A stretch of 64,000 nucleotides of DNA from JAHEFT01 sp963766195. Its GTDB lineage: Bacteria; Pseudomonadota; Gammaproteobacteria; Xanthomonadales; SZUA-36. Location: NCBI GenBank assembly GCA_963766195.1, contig CAVXYY010000005.1, positions 434,001 to 498,000 on the forward strand, written 5' to 3'. The position numbers and the translations under genes are program-made. A model generated the notes under the pieces. That model was not told the origin of the DNA. It did not search any database and saw only the letters and a list, made by a program, of their open reading frames with translations. Below are positions 9,282 to 19,159 of this stretch, piece by piece; positions within the stretch are counted from its first letter, which is position 1; the number at the start of each line of letters is the position of its first letter.

Positions 9282-11237
9282 ATGTACGAACAAGTATCTC
9301 ACTCGCTGCTGAACCGCATTCTGGACCAACTCAAGCCGGAGATTCGCAACCGCGAACTGCGTAATTTTTTCACCCGCCTGGGCGCTAACTTTTACGCCAT
9401 TCACTCACTGTTTCAGGTCCTGTACGGCAAGCGGGATGACTTCGAGCAACAGATGTTGCGCCTGGTGGAAGTCATGGCTGCCAATTACATAAAACGGGAA
9501 AATTCGTTCAAGAAACTCGATATCAAGCGTGAGCAGAATCACGACTGGTTCCTCAGCCAGGAATGGGTCGGCATGGCCCTGTATGCCAATGCCTTCGCGA
9601 AGGATCTCAAAGGACTGGGCGGGCGCATTTCCTACCTGCAGGACCTGGGCGTTAACCTGTTGCACGTGATGCCCATCCTGAAGTGCCCGCCGGAGGCCAG
9701 CGATGGGGGTTACGCGGTCAGCGACTACCGCAGCGTTGACCAGAGGGTTGGTGACCTGGACGACTTGCGGGCTCTGGCGCGCAAACTGCGCCAGCGAGAG
9801 ATGCTGTTGACCCTGGACGTTGTCGTTAACCACGTGTCAGACCAGCACGAGTGGGCCCGGCGTGCGCGCGAAGGTGACGCCAGGTACCAGGACTATTTCT
9901 ACACGTTTGAGAACCGCGACATTCCGGACATGTTCGAGGAAACCATGCCTGAAGTGTTCCCGGAAACTTCACCCGGCAACTTCACCTGGATACCGGAAAT
10001 GAACAGGTGGGTGATGACGGTGTTCAACCACTATCAATGGGATCTCAACTACGGCAATCCATCCGTGTTCATCGAGATGCTGGATATCCTGCTGTTCTGG
10101 GCCAACCAGGGCGCTGATATCCTGCGCCTTGATGCCGTGGCTTTCCTGTGGAAAAAGATTGGCACGACCTGCCAGAACGAGCGCGAAGCGCACCTGATTC
10201 TGCAACTCTTGAAGGATTGCTGCCAGGTTACGGCACCAGGCGTGCTGTTCATTGCCGAGGCCATCGTGGCGCCCGTGGAAATCATCAAGTATTTCGGGGA
10301 GGATGCGGTCATTGCCAAGGAATGCGAAATAGCCTACAACGCGACATTCATGGCACTGATGTGGGACGCGGTTGCCACCCGCAACGCCAAACTGCTCAAC
10401 CAGGGTATTCGCAACCTGCCAAACAAACTCGATCGCGCCACGTGGTTGAACTACGTGCGGTGTCACGACGACATCGGCCTTGGGTTTGACGATGCAGACA
10501 TCATACAGGTGGGCTACGATCCCGTTTCGCACCGGCGTTTCCTGGTTGATTACTTCACCGGCAACTACGAAAACTCACCCGCCCGGGGACAGCTGTTCGG
10601 GAACAATGTGAAAACCGGTGACGCCCGGATTTCGGGTTCGCTGGCCAGTCTCGTGGGCCTGGAAGCCGCGCTTGAAAATAATGACGAAACGGCCATCGGA
10701 AATTGCATTGACATCATCCTGCTATTGCACGGGATGATCATGTCTTTCGGAGGCATTCCCTTGCTCTACCATGGCGATGAAATCGGAATGTTGAACGATT
10801 TTTCCTACATGAAGGACGAGGAAAAAGCCCACGATACGCGCTGGATTCACCGCCCGGTCATGGACTGGGATAAAGCGGCGCTGCGCCATCAGCAACACAC
10901 TCCCGAGCAACGAATTTTCGAGGGTCTGAGTAAAATGATCGCGGTGCGAAAGAGCACGCCGGCATTTGCTGACTTCAATAACCGGGAACTGATCAGGACC
11001 GGTAATCCCCACCTGTTCGTATTCCTGCGCACCAACCCTTCCGATTTTTCAGACCGGGTCCTGGTCGTTGGCAATTTTGACGGCTCGCCCCAGTCGCTCA
11101 CGCTCAGTGATCTCGGCAACCGCGGCCAATTTGAATACAGCCAGTTACGGGATCTTTGCACGGGTGAAGCACCCGCCATGTTCAAGGATCAACTGGTCAT
11201 ACCGCCCTTCCGTTTTTACTGGCTTGTCAGCCGCTGA
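9282..11237 (+). CDS. ams: Amylosucrase (GH13)
   Basis: Uses sucrose as glucosyl donor to build alpha-1,4-glucan, releasing fructose; it can also hydrolyse sucrose. The 651-residue length is typical of amylosucrases. The all-alpha N-terminal domain is followed by a GH13 barrel with the nucleophile in ILRLDAVAF (Asp about 284), the acid/base in FIAEAIVAP (Glu about 326), and the transition-state site in RCHDDIG (about 393-399). A C-terminal beta domain ends the protein. As last gene of the sucrose operon it probably links the sucrose pool to glycogen-like storage, with fructose recycled by the upstream kinase. An AGAAG ribosome site precedes the ATG. No frameshift was seen in this operon. Confidence 0.93.
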   Translation: MYEQVSHSLLNRILDQLKPEIRNRELRNFFTRLGANFYAIHSLFQVLYGKRDDFEQQMLRLVEVMAANYIKRENSFKKLDIKREQNHDWFLSQEWVGMALYANAFAKDLKGLGGRISYLQDLGVNLLHVMPILKCPPEASDGGYAVSDYRSVDQRVGDLDDLRALARKLRQREMLLTLDVVVNHVSDQHEWARRAREGDARYQDYFYTFENRDIPDMFEETMPEVFPETSPGNFTWIPEMNRWVMTVFNHYQWDLNYGNPSVFIEMLDILLFWANQGADILRLDAVAFLWKKIGTTCQNEREAHLILQLLKDCCQVTAPGVLFIAEAIVAPVEIIKYFGEDAVIAKECEIAYNATFMALMWDAVATRNAKLLNQGIRNLPNKLDRATWLNYVRCHDDIGLGFDDADIIQVGYDPVSHRRFLVDYFTGNYENSPARGQLFGNNVKTGDARISGSLASLVGLEAALENNDETAIGNCIDIILLLHGMIMSFGGIPLLYHGDEIGMLNDFSYMKDEEKAHDTRWIHRPVMDWDKAALRHQQHTPEQRIFEGLSKMIAVRKSTPAFADFNNRELIRTGNPHLFVFLRTNPSDFSDRVLVVGNFDGSPQSLTLSDLGNRGQFEYSQLRDLCTGEAPAMFKDQLVIPPFRFYWLVSR

Positions 11238-11311
11238 TGGCAGAGTCGCGGCAGCCCTCCTCCTGAAAATTTGCATCCGGCCGCTTCATTGATGTTTATA
11301 CTGTTTACCCC

Positions 11312-11671
11312 ATGCCAAACGATGAATTCGAACTCTGGGACTTGCGGGTTGAAGTAACCGGTAACGCACAGGACATGGTGTGCAACCACACCCCGGGTGA
11401 CTATTTTGAATTGTCGGGTGAAAACCTGAAGTTTCCGACCGGCCGGCCTTTTTCACTCTACGCACTGGCGGCGATCCTGCCTTTGCTGCCGGCGAAGCAG
11501 CGCATGACCCACGCCAATGACTGGATGACCACCGACGCCGAGATCGCCTGCCCGGATCCCCATTGCGGGGCGCGGTTCAGGATCACCCGCACCGGCAAAA
11601 CCACTTTCCGCCACAGTGAAACCACGGTGGTGCCCTTGCCCCGGGATATGACGCAAGACGACGATGACTGA
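11312..11671 (+). CDS. TIGR04076-like small conserved protein
   Basis: This 119-residue protein has no signal peptide or membrane segment. The pattern of a Cys, a GDYFELSGENLKFP stretch, and then a hydrophobic YALAAILPLLPAKQR run resembles the TIGR04076 family of unknown function. A second half contains ACPDPHCGARFRI, whose two cysteines plus the earlier Cys could bind metal. It overlaps the start of the aldo/keto reductase by 8 bases and is likely co-transcribed with it. Function unknown; family assignment is by visual similarity only. Confidence 0.6.
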   Translation: MPNDEFELWDLRVEVTGNAQDMVCNHTPGDYFELSGENLKFPTGRPFSLYALAAILPLLPAKQRMTHANDWMTTDAEIACPDPHCGARFRITRTGKTTFRHSETTVVPLPRDMTQDDDD

Positions 11672-12705
11672 ACTGGCCCGGGTTTCGCTTGCCCCGGGTT
11701 ACTCGATCTCCCCGGTGATCAATGGCTGTTGGCAACTGACACCGGACCATGGCGGCGGCCCATCTGGCGAGGCGGAGGTATTCCGCCTGTTCTCGGAACT
11801 GGTGGAGCACGGATTTACTACTTTTGACTGTGCGGATATCTACACGGGAGTCGAGAGCCTGCTGGGGCGTTTCCGCCGCAGCCTGCCTGACCCGGAACTG
11901 ATCCAGGTGCACACCAAGCTGGTGCCCGACAAGGCGACACTCCATTGCCTGACGGCAGACCAGGTGGATGCGGTTATCCATCGTTCGCTGAAAAGGCTGG
12001 GCATGGAGCAACTGGACCTGGTCCAGTTTCACTGGTGGGACTACCGCGTGAGCGGACTCGAAATGTTGACGGAGCGGCTGTTGAAGGCGCAACAGGAGGG
12101 GAAAGTCCGGTTGCTGGGCGCGACCAATTTCAACAGCGATCACATCCGCCAACTGGTGGAGCAGGGCGTACCCTTGGTCAGCCTGCAAACGCAGTATTCG
12201 CTGCTCGACCGGCGACCGGAAAAGCAGATGACCGCTTTGTCCCGCGACACCGGGGTATGCCTGTTGCCTTACGGCGTGCTGGCCGGCGGCTTCCTGAGCG
12301 GGAAATACCTGGGAGCTGCGCCGCCCGACCTCACGAACCGGTCGCTGACCAAGTACCGCCTGATCATCGAGGAGGCCGGCGGCTGGGAAACCTGCCAGGA
12401 TCTTTTGCAGGTTTTGTCCTGCATTGCCCGCAAACACGATGTGCCGCTGGAACTCGTGGCGGCGCGATGGGTGCTGGACCGGCCGGCAGTCCGGGCGATC
12501 ATACTGGGTACAGGTACCAGATCCAGGGCCGCACAAAACAGGGCCCTGGCGAACCTTGAACTGGATGCTCGAGGACCTGGAGAAAATTCACCTGCAACTG
12601 GAACGCCAGCAGATTCCGGCCGGTGATATGTATGACCTCGAGCGGGATGAAACCAGCCCGCACGCCGGTATCATAAAAACCGACCTGCAACAGGCCCCAC
12701 TTTGA
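11664..12705 (+). CDS. Aldo/keto reductase
   Basis: NAD(P)H-dependent oxidoreductase of the (beta/alpha)8 AKR fold, about 346 residues. The catalytic tetrad is visible: Asp and Tyr in DCADIYTG, Lys in VHTKLVP, and His in VQFHWWD. The expected cofactor-binding C-terminal region (ILGTGTRSRAAQN) is present. A single-base frameshift near 12568 gives an early stop at 12626. Restoring the frame yields a natural ending that overlaps the start of the transporter gene as TTGA, which supports the longer gene. Substrate unknown. Confidence 0.8.
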
Positions 12706-14066
12706 CCGCCCCAGCCAACAGGAAGTGGTCTTCGCACCTGGTGTTCCTGGCCGCGGCGATCGGCAGCGCAGTGGGTATTTCGAATGTCTGGAAATTCACT
12801 TATGTCGCCGGTGAAAATGGCGGCGGCGCGTTTGTTCTCGTTTACGTCGGGGCCATCGCCCTGGTGGCGTTGCCGGCGCTGATCGCGGAGTTCCTGGTCG
12901 GACGGCGCGGTGGGGCAAGCGTGGTCAAAAGTATGGAATACCTGGCCATCCGCGACGGCATCCATCCGGCCTGGCGCTATTACGGTCAGATGGCCGCGCT
13001 GGGCGCCTTCATCGCCCTGAGCTTTTATGCCGTAGTAGCCGGCTGGACCGTCGACTATTTTTTCCAGGCCGTGCGGGGAGGCTTTAGCGGCATCACCGCC
13101 GAAGGAGCCGGCGCCGCGCTCGACGAGCTGATGGCCAGTCCCGGCCGGATGATTTTTTCGCAGCTGATTTTTCTCGGGCTGACCGCCGCTACGGTGGCGG
13201 CGGGAATCCGCGGGGGCCTGGAAAGGGTGCTGCGCTGGCTGACTCCCGCCCTGTTCCTGATCCTGGTCATCTTGTTGATATACGCCATTTTCGCCGGCGA
13301 TTTCGCGGCCGGTGCCCGGTTCCTGTTCGTCCCGGACTTTTCCCGGCTGAACGCGCAAACCGTGTTGCTGGCCATTGGCCAGGCGTTCTTTTCCCTGGGT
13401 ATCGGCCTGGGTGTCCTGTTCACGATTGGCGCCTACATGGACCGCAAGTCCTCCATCGTGCGCGCGAGTATCGTGGTGGCGGCAGCCGACGGCGGGGTCG
13501 CATTGCTCGCCGGTCTGGCCATTTTCCCGATTGTTTTTGCCCATGGGCTCTCACCCGCCGAGGGACCGGGGTTGATCTTCGCTACACTGCCGGTAGCCTT
13601 CGGACAGATGCCGGGGGGCGCGGTTCTGGGGCCGCTGTTTTTCGTGTTGATGGCCATCGCGGCTCTGACTTCCGCCATAACCATCCTCGAAACCGTGGTA
13701 GCCACCGTTGAGGACTACAGCGGGATGTCACGTCATGTCATCGTGCTTTTGCTTACAGCTTTACTCTTCATTGCAGGCCTGGGTACGGTGTTTTCTTTTT
13801 CCTCCCTGGCCGATTTCCACCCGCTGCGATTCATTCCCGCATTCGAATCCCGTAACATCTTCGAGTCACTGGACTACATTGTGTCAAACTTCATGATGCC
13901 GGCAGGCGGCGTGCTGATCGCGATGCTGGCCGGTTGGGGATTAACCAGAAGCGCTGCTCTGGATGAAATGGATGTACCCGATTCCCGCCTGTTCGGGTTT
14001 TGGCGGCTGCTGGTAAGGTTCCTGGTGCCGGCCGCTATTGCGATGGTCTTTATGGTCAATCTGTAG
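12702..14066 (+). CDS. SNF-type (NSS family) sodium-dependent transporter
   Basis: Integral membrane sodium symporter of the LeuT/NSS family, 454 residues with about 11-12 hydrophobic segments. It probably imports amino acids or related small molecules. The first helix has the hallmark FLAAAIGSAVGISNVWKF, and the helix 1 unwinding and sodium-site Gly/Asn residues are in place. Start is TTG overlapping the aldo/keto reductase stop. The last helix (ends FWRLLVRFLVPAAIAMVF) is encoded by 78 bases that recur at 81% identity at the beginning of the DUF885 gene about 5.2 kb downstream; see findings. Confidence 0.9.
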   Translation: MTAPANRKWSSHLVFLAAAIGSAVGISNVWKFTYVAGENGGGAFVLVYVGAIALVALPALIAEFLVGRRGGASVVKSMEYLAIRDGIHPAWRYYGQMAALGAFIALSFYAVVAGWTVDYFFQAVRGGFSGITAEGAGAALDELMASPGRMIFSQLIFLGLTAATVAAGIRGGLERVLRWLTPALFLILVILLIYAIFAGDFAAGARFLFVPDFSRLNAQTVLLAIGQAFFSLGIGLGVLFTIGAYMDRKSSIVRASIVVAAADGGVALLAGLAIFPIVFAHGLSPAEGPGLIFATLPVAFGQMPGGAVLGPLFFVLMAIAALTSAITILETVVATVEDYSGMSRHVIVLLLTALLFIAGLGTVFSFSSLADFHPLRFIPAFESRNIFESLDYIVSNFMMPAGGVLIAMLAGWGLTRSAALDEMDVPDSRLFGFWRLLVRFLVPAAIAMVFMVNL

Positions 14067-14089
14067 ATCGACAATCAGGAGAGAATTCA

Positions 14090-14497
14090 ATGCCCCTCGA
14101 AATCATCAAAGGCTACCGGCAATTGGTTGCGGAAGCTGAAAAAGAGATTGAGACCGTTAATATCGAAGAAGCGCTGAAGTTGCATGGCAGCGAGGAGGTG
14201 GTTTTTGTAGATCTTCGCGACGTCCGCGAGTTGTGGCGCGAGGGATCCATCCCGGGGGCGTTTCACTGCCCGCGAGGGATGCTGGAATTCTGGATTGACC
14301 CCGATTGCATCTACTTCAAAGAAATTTTTTCAAGCGGTAAGAAGTTCCTTTTCTACTGTAACCTGGGATGGCGCTCGGCACTGGCGGCCCAGGTCTCGCA
14401 GCGCATGGGCCTCACACCCGTGGCTCACATCGGCGGTGGCTTCGATGCCTGGAAGAAGGCGGACGGACCAGTAGCCCGCCAGGAACGTAAGCAGTAA
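14090..14497 (+). CDS. Rhodanese-like domain protein
   Basis: Single-domain sulfurtransferase-like protein of 135 residues, probably cytoplasmic. The rhodanese fold ends each half with the expected VFVDLRDVREL and GGFDAWK strands. The active-site loop is YCNLGWRSA with Cys90 as the persulfide-carrying residue. The chosen ATG has AGGAGA eight bases upstream. It follows the SNF transporter by 23 bases and is probably co-transcribed; the sulfur acceptor is unknown. Confidence 0.85.
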   Translation: MPLEIIKGYRQLVAEAEKEIETVNIEEALKLHGSEEVVFVDLRDVRELWREGSIPGAFHCPRGMLEFWIDPDCIYFKEIFSSGKKFLFYCNLGWRSALAAQVSQRMGLTPVAHIGGGFDAWKKADGPVARQERKQ

Positions 14498-14510
14498 GCG
14501 CAAACGCTTT

Positions 14511-15422
14511 TCATCGCAGCCCGTCCAGGAAGCGGTCAATCGCCCCCAGGGCCTCCGGTTCGTCGAGTAGCGGCGCATGACCGCGGTTGGGCACCACCAC
14601 GACCTGCAGGTCCGGTTTGACGCTTTGCATGCGCGCCGCGGTTTCTTCCGTCAGGACGTCGGAAAGCTCGCCGCGCAGGAGCAGCGCCGGCATGGTCAGT
14701 GCGTCAAAAAGCTCCCAGGGGTCGATCGGTATTCCGCGCACCCGCTTGAGCAGGCCGAAGCGGCGCAGCCAGGTCAGAATCTTCATCGCACCATGCACTT
14801 TGCGCAGGGCGTCGCCGATGGCCGGGTCCATGTCCGGCACAATTTTGCCAGGGCTGTCTTCTTTCCAGTAATGATGGACGTGACGTTCCCAGAACTCGTA
14901 TGGCAGGTCGGGAAACGCCAGCCCGTAGTTCTGCTGGGCTTCCCGGGCGGCGGCTGCCCAGTTCTCCGCGGCCGGCAGGCGGCCCACGTATTGCAGTATC
15001 CTGCTGACCGCGGCCGGCGGCACATCCGGGCCCATGTCGTTGATGACAACGCCCCGCAGCCGCTCCGGTTGCCGGGCTGCCATGGTCAATGAAATCAGCC
15101 CGCCCAGCGAAGTACCGACCAGGGCCGCTCGCCGGATACCGAGGTCGTCGAGCAGGCGCCAGGTATCCCCGGCATAGGTGACCACGTTGTAGTTGGACGG
15201 CTTTGGATCGTAGTCCGAACGGCCGCGGCCGCGCAGATCGGGTGTGATCACTCGCCAGCGTCTGGCCAGGTGCCCACTCAGATGATTGGCCAGGTCTTCG
15301 AAATCTTTGCAGTTGCGCGTCAGGCCCGGCAGGCACACAACGACGTCGTCGCCGGAGCCGTAACTGCGGTAATACAGGCTCAGCCCGTCGTGTGAAGCGT
15401 AGTGGTGTTCGGTGTAGCTCAT
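14511..15422 (-). CDS. Alpha/beta hydrolase
   Basis: The 303-residue cytoplasmic hydrolase has the nucleophile elbow GTSLGG (Ser105), the oxyanion region VCLPGLTRNCKD, the DLRGRGRSD loop, and the catalytic His in NRGHAPLLDE (about 282). The overall pattern resembles the 3-oxoadipate enol-lactonase/esterase group, but the substrate cannot be assigned. It converges with the rhodanese gene, only 13 bases apart, and no obvious terminator lies between them. Confidence 0.85.
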   Translation of the reverse strand: MSYTEHHYASHDGLSLYYRSYGSGDDVVVCLPGLTRNCKDFEDLANHLSGHLARRWRVITPDLRGRGRSDYDPKPSNYNVVTYAGDTWRLLDDLGIRRAALVGTSLGGLISLTMAARQPERLRGVVINDMGPDVPPAAVSRILQYVGRLPAAENWAAAAREAQQNYGLAFPDLPYEFWERHVHHYWKEDSPGKIVPDMDPAIGDALRKVHGAMKILTWLRRFGLLKRVRGIPIDPWELFDALTMPALLLRGELSDVLTEETAARMQSVKPDLQVVVVPNRGHAPLLDEPEALGAIDRFLDGLR

Positions 15423-15690
15423 GAGCTTTCCTTAGTTTGTCACGCGCATCGGTCTTTGGGAATTCGCCCCCGGCTTTGCTGACGAATGTAATGACGCCCG
15501 GCCATCATATGCTGGTCTGTCAGGTACACAAAGCGAAGCATGCCGATTTGCATCAGATCACCGCCGTGAGTCTCCCCGAAATTCACTTACTGCATCCAAA
15601 TTCTGATCCGGAAGCCTCCTATGGTCATGCTGTTGTCGGCCCGTGAGGTTCGGGTTTCGACAATCGATGCGCTGTGCAACAGGAGTCGCC

Positions 15691-16542
15691 ATGACAATAC
15701 ATCACAAAAATCACACAGGACTTGCCGCGCTGGCAACTTTCGCAAGCCTTTTCCTTACCACATGGGTTCAAGCGGATGGCGCCTGGAACCCTGCTCGTGA
15801 CCAGGAGCGGATCGGGCGCATTTACTACTACGAGCGCAGCAACATTGATGGTTCGATGGACGAACGCGTGACGGTATTCAGGAAGGAAGTGGGCCAGATC
15901 GAGGTTTACAAAGAGAATGGGCTGTGTGGGAATGCCGCCCTGGTGACCGCGGATTTCGACCCGGACAGCCTGAGCGCTCCGCGGATCACCGGCGGCGCCC
16001 TGAAACCCGATGCCCGGCACGTTGAATTCGCCTTCCTGGAGTTCGATGCTGAATCACGGCAGCTCGATATGATGGTTCACCTCCCGGACCAGGAAATTCG
16101 TAACCAAGCGGAAGTGCGTACCATGCCATGGGTGCTGTTTGATTTCGATTTGGCCAGCTTGACCATCGCAACACCGTACATTGACAACCGCAAAGACGGC
16201 TTTGCTTTCGGAATGGCGCTTGTTTGGGCGGATTTGTTCGTCGCCGATCCGCTGATCTGGATGGGTGACGTTCAGGCCAATTACCAGGGTGAGGAAACCC
16301 ATCTCGGCGTGGCTTCCGAGTCCTACGAACTGACCGGCAGCGCGTTCGAAGGTGAACGGTCTGTGGGCTCAACGGGAGCGCTCTGGCTTGATGCCAGGGA
16401 AGGCCACGTCGTAGACGCGGTCATGCCCGTCCCGAATCATCCTGGCTACACCGACTTCCGCCTTCGGCTCATCAAGGTTTCCGATGGCGGCGAGGCCGAG
16501 TGGAATCAGCTCCTGACCGCGCATTTCGAGGGTTGTGACTGA
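15691..16542 (+). CDS. Exported protein of unknown function
   Basis: A 283-residue protein with an N-terminal signal peptide (basic MTIHHKNH, hydrophobic core, cleavage near VQA-DG). The start was chosen because AGGAG lies five bases upstream; an in-frame ATG at 15643 would put extra residues before the signal. The mature part looks beta-rich, with many alternating hydrophobic strands, and has only a few cysteines, one of them near the C-terminus. It is not recognised as any named family. Upstream 268 bases (15423-15690) hold no recognisable gene. Confidence 0.7.
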   Translation: MTIHHKNHTGLAALATFASLFLTTWVQADGAWNPARDQERIGRIYYYERSNIDGSMDERVTVFRKEVGQIEVYKENGLCGNAALVTADFDPDSLSAPRITGGALKPDARHVEFAFLEFDAESRQLDMMVHLPDQEIRNQAEVRTMPWVLFDFDLASLTIATPYIDNRKDGFAFGMALVWADLFVADPLIWMGDVQANYQGEETHLGVASESYELTGSAFEGERSVGSTGALWLDAREGHVVDAVMPVPNHPGYTDFRLRLIKVSDGGEAEWNQLLTAHFEGCD

Positions 16543-16573
16543 TTCACCCGATCCGGCGCAGGCGCTGCCAAGT

Positions 16574-16828
16574 TCATTCCCCCGCCTCTCTCAATTTGTG
16601 GCTGTCGGCCGCCGTCAGGGTACAACCGTAAATCTCTTTCAGGTTTTTAACCGCAGCCTGTGTTTCTTCTGAAAAGGGTTGTTTCCCTTCGAAGCTGTGA
16701 AGCACGATGCCTTCAAGCAGATCACCCAGGGAGATATCACAGTACTCTGCAAGGCCTTTCATCACCTTGAGCAAAGATTTTTCGATGCGCACGCCGGTCT
16801 GTGTGCGTTCAACCAGTCGCCTGTTCAT
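16574..16828 (-). CDS. Small ribbon-helix-helix-like protein
   Basis: An 84-residue protein whose first half (TGVRIEKSLLKVMKGLAEYC, then a helix) has the short strand plus two helices expected of ribbon-helix-helix DNA-binding proteins. No toxin partner is adjacent. Directly upstream of the start is an AT-rich block with reiterated ATAAC units (16853-16884), which could be its own operator. The function as antitoxin or repressor is inferred only. Confidence 0.55.
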   Translation of the reverse strand: MNRRLVERTQTGVRIEKSLLKVMKGLAEYCDISLGDLLEGIVLHSFEGKQPFSEETQAAVKNLKEIYGCTLTAADSHKLREAGE

Positions 16829-16849
16829 TTCCGCCTCCTGTTAAATGAC

Positions 16850-16886
16850 ACAATGTTATTTTGGTAACATAATAACATAATAACAA
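16850..16886. repeat. Reiterated ATAACAT units upstream of the RHH-like gene
   Basis: The segment has GTTAT-N4-GTAAC dyad symmetry followed by two further ATAACATA/ATAACA repeats. Such arrays are typical binding sites for small RHH autoregulators. It sits where the promoter of the minus-strand gene should be. Confidence 0.45.
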
Positions 16887-17007
16887 GTAGACGATCAATT
16901 CCGGCGAATTTCGTGAGCCTTTCTTCGCCGGGCCATTTGCCGCAACAACCTGCTACTATCTTCATGCTTTCCTGAGACCGCCCCGCGGGGCCTTTGGAGT
17001 CGTTTGG

Positions 17008-19148
17008 ATGAATAAGGTTTTATACTTTGCGATGATGGTTTTGCTGTGGTCCGGTGTGGCAACGCCGGCCCGGGGTTTTGAACTGCATGACATTCTCAGC
17101 GCCCCTTACGCGGATGAGTTGATCAGCGCAAGCAATAGCGAGCGTATCGCCTGGGTCGTCTATGAAGCAGGCGTCCGGAATATCTGGACAGCCGCCGCAC
17201 CCTCATTCGAACCGCAACGGCTTACCGACTTCGAATGCGGACGACGGTCAGCGCATCGGCGGTCTGGCGTTCACTTCGGACGGCGCCCTGCTGTTTTTTG
17301 AACGCGGAAATGCCGAAGGCGCCAATCCTGGCAGTGACCCGGCCCATCCCGTCCGGACTATTCACGTAATCAACCTGGCTACCGGCGACAGCTGGGAAGT
17401 GGCCAAGGGAGGTGGCGTGGTCGTGGCGCCGGATGACCGGCACTTTCTCTATCAACTGGACGGCAAGCCGATGCTGGCGGAAGTCAGCCACGCCAGACCT
17501 CGAAACGGTTCCGAAGCCGATCAGGAAGAGGGGGCAGGAGGACAGCGCCGGAGCGAAGCCCAAACCCCTGTTCCAGGCCAGGGGCGATCTCGAAGCCTGG
17601 ACCTGGTCGCCGGACTCGCGGCGCATTGCGTTCACCAGCGTCCGCAAGGATCATTCCTTCATCGGCGTGTATGACTTCGAGCAAAAAACCATCGCGTGGA
17701 TTGCGCCAGGCGTCGATTTCGACAGCCATCCGGCCTGGTCGCCGGACGGTTCGCAAATTGCCTTTTTCCGCACGGCCGGATTGAAAAAGGACGAGATGCG
17801 CTCGGTGGTTGAAAGCCGCCGCGTGGCGCTATGGGTCGCTGACAGCGCCCGGATGACCGCGGAAATAATCTGGGAGCCGGGCCGGGACAATGGCTTTTTC
17901 GCCCAGGATTATCCCCATCATCCGCTGCGCTGGTCGCCGAATGGCCGCATCGTTTTCTACTCGGAACACGATGGGTGGATGCACATCTATTCCGTTACGG
18001 CCGACGGTAAAGACCTGCAGGACCTGACACCTGGGGCGTGCGAGGCGGAACACAGCGCGTTGAACGCCGGTGGGAGCCTGCTCTTTTTCAGCGCTAACTG
18101 CGATGCCGGAGACAGCGCCGATATCGACCGCCGGCATCTCTGGCGTGTCGCCACGGATGGTGGAGCGCCACGGTCCATCACGAGGGGACAGTCGATAGAA
18201 ACCGATCCTGTATCCGTGGGCAGCAGCAAAACCGTGGCCTTCAGGGACGCCGGAACACGCTACCCTACCGCCATTTCCGTGATCGGCGACAAAGGCGGAA
18301 AGCCGCAGCGGGTCTTTCCCAAGGAACTTCCCCCGGCTTACCCCGCAAGCGGGATGATCGAGCCCCGGCAGGCCGTGTTCAATTCAGGTGACGGAACCAG
18401 TATTCACGGGCAACTGTTCATGCCCGAAAACGCTTCAGCCGGCGACCGGCGGCCCGCGCTGATTTTCATGCATGGCGGACCGATCCGGCAAATGTTGCTG
18501 GGTTACCACTATTACGGCGAGTACTACGCTTTTGCTTACGCGATGAACCAATACCTGGCCAACCAGGGTTACGTGGTGCTTTCGGTCAATTACCGGGCCG
18601 GCATCGGCTACGGCCGCGACTTTCGCATGGCCGAAAACCAGGGCCCGCGAGGCGCATCGGAATACCAGGACATCATCGCGGCCGGCAAGTATCTGCAGAC
18701 TCTGGCGCCGGTCGACCCCGGGCGTATCGGGCTATGGGGTGGATCTTATGGCGGCCTGCTGACGGCGATGGGCCTGGCACGGAATTCCGACCTGTTTGCA
18801 GCAGGCGTGGACCTGCACGGTGTACATGACTGGTCCTGGCGGGGGCGCGATTTCGGCAATGGGGGCTGGTGGGCGATCGATGAAGAACTGTACCCGCTGG
18901 CGCTCAAGTCTTCCCCGGTTTCAGACCTGACTTACTGGACCTCACCGGTGCTGTTTATCCACGGCGATGATGACCGGAACGTGATGTTCGGACAGACGGT
19001 GGACCTGGTGCAGCGCCTGAGAGAAAAAGGCCTGGAACCCGAAGTGCTGGTATTTCCCGATGAAGTGCACAGCTTTCTGCGCTATGACAGCTGGTCCAGG
19101 GCCTACAGTGCGACGGTAGATTTTTTTAACCGCGAGCTTAAAGATTAG
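17008..19148 (+). CDS. S9 family peptidase (prolyl oligopeptidase / acylaminoacyl peptidase-like), exported
   Basis: Serine peptidase of about 713 residues with an N-terminal signal peptide (cleavage near ARG-FE), then beta-propeller repeats (WSPDSRRIAF, WSPDGSQIAF, WSPNGRIVF), and a C-terminal alpha/beta-hydrolase domain. The catalytic Ser is in GGSYGG, the Asp in HGDDDRN and the His in DEVHSF. It probably degrades peptides in the periplasm. Two frameshifts, near 17235 and 17510, interrupt the propeller; the repeats continue across them, so sequence error is likely. The DUF885 gene follows after 11 bases, suggesting a joint role in peptide breakdown. Confidence 0.85.
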
Positions 19149-19159
19149 AGGAAATTGAT

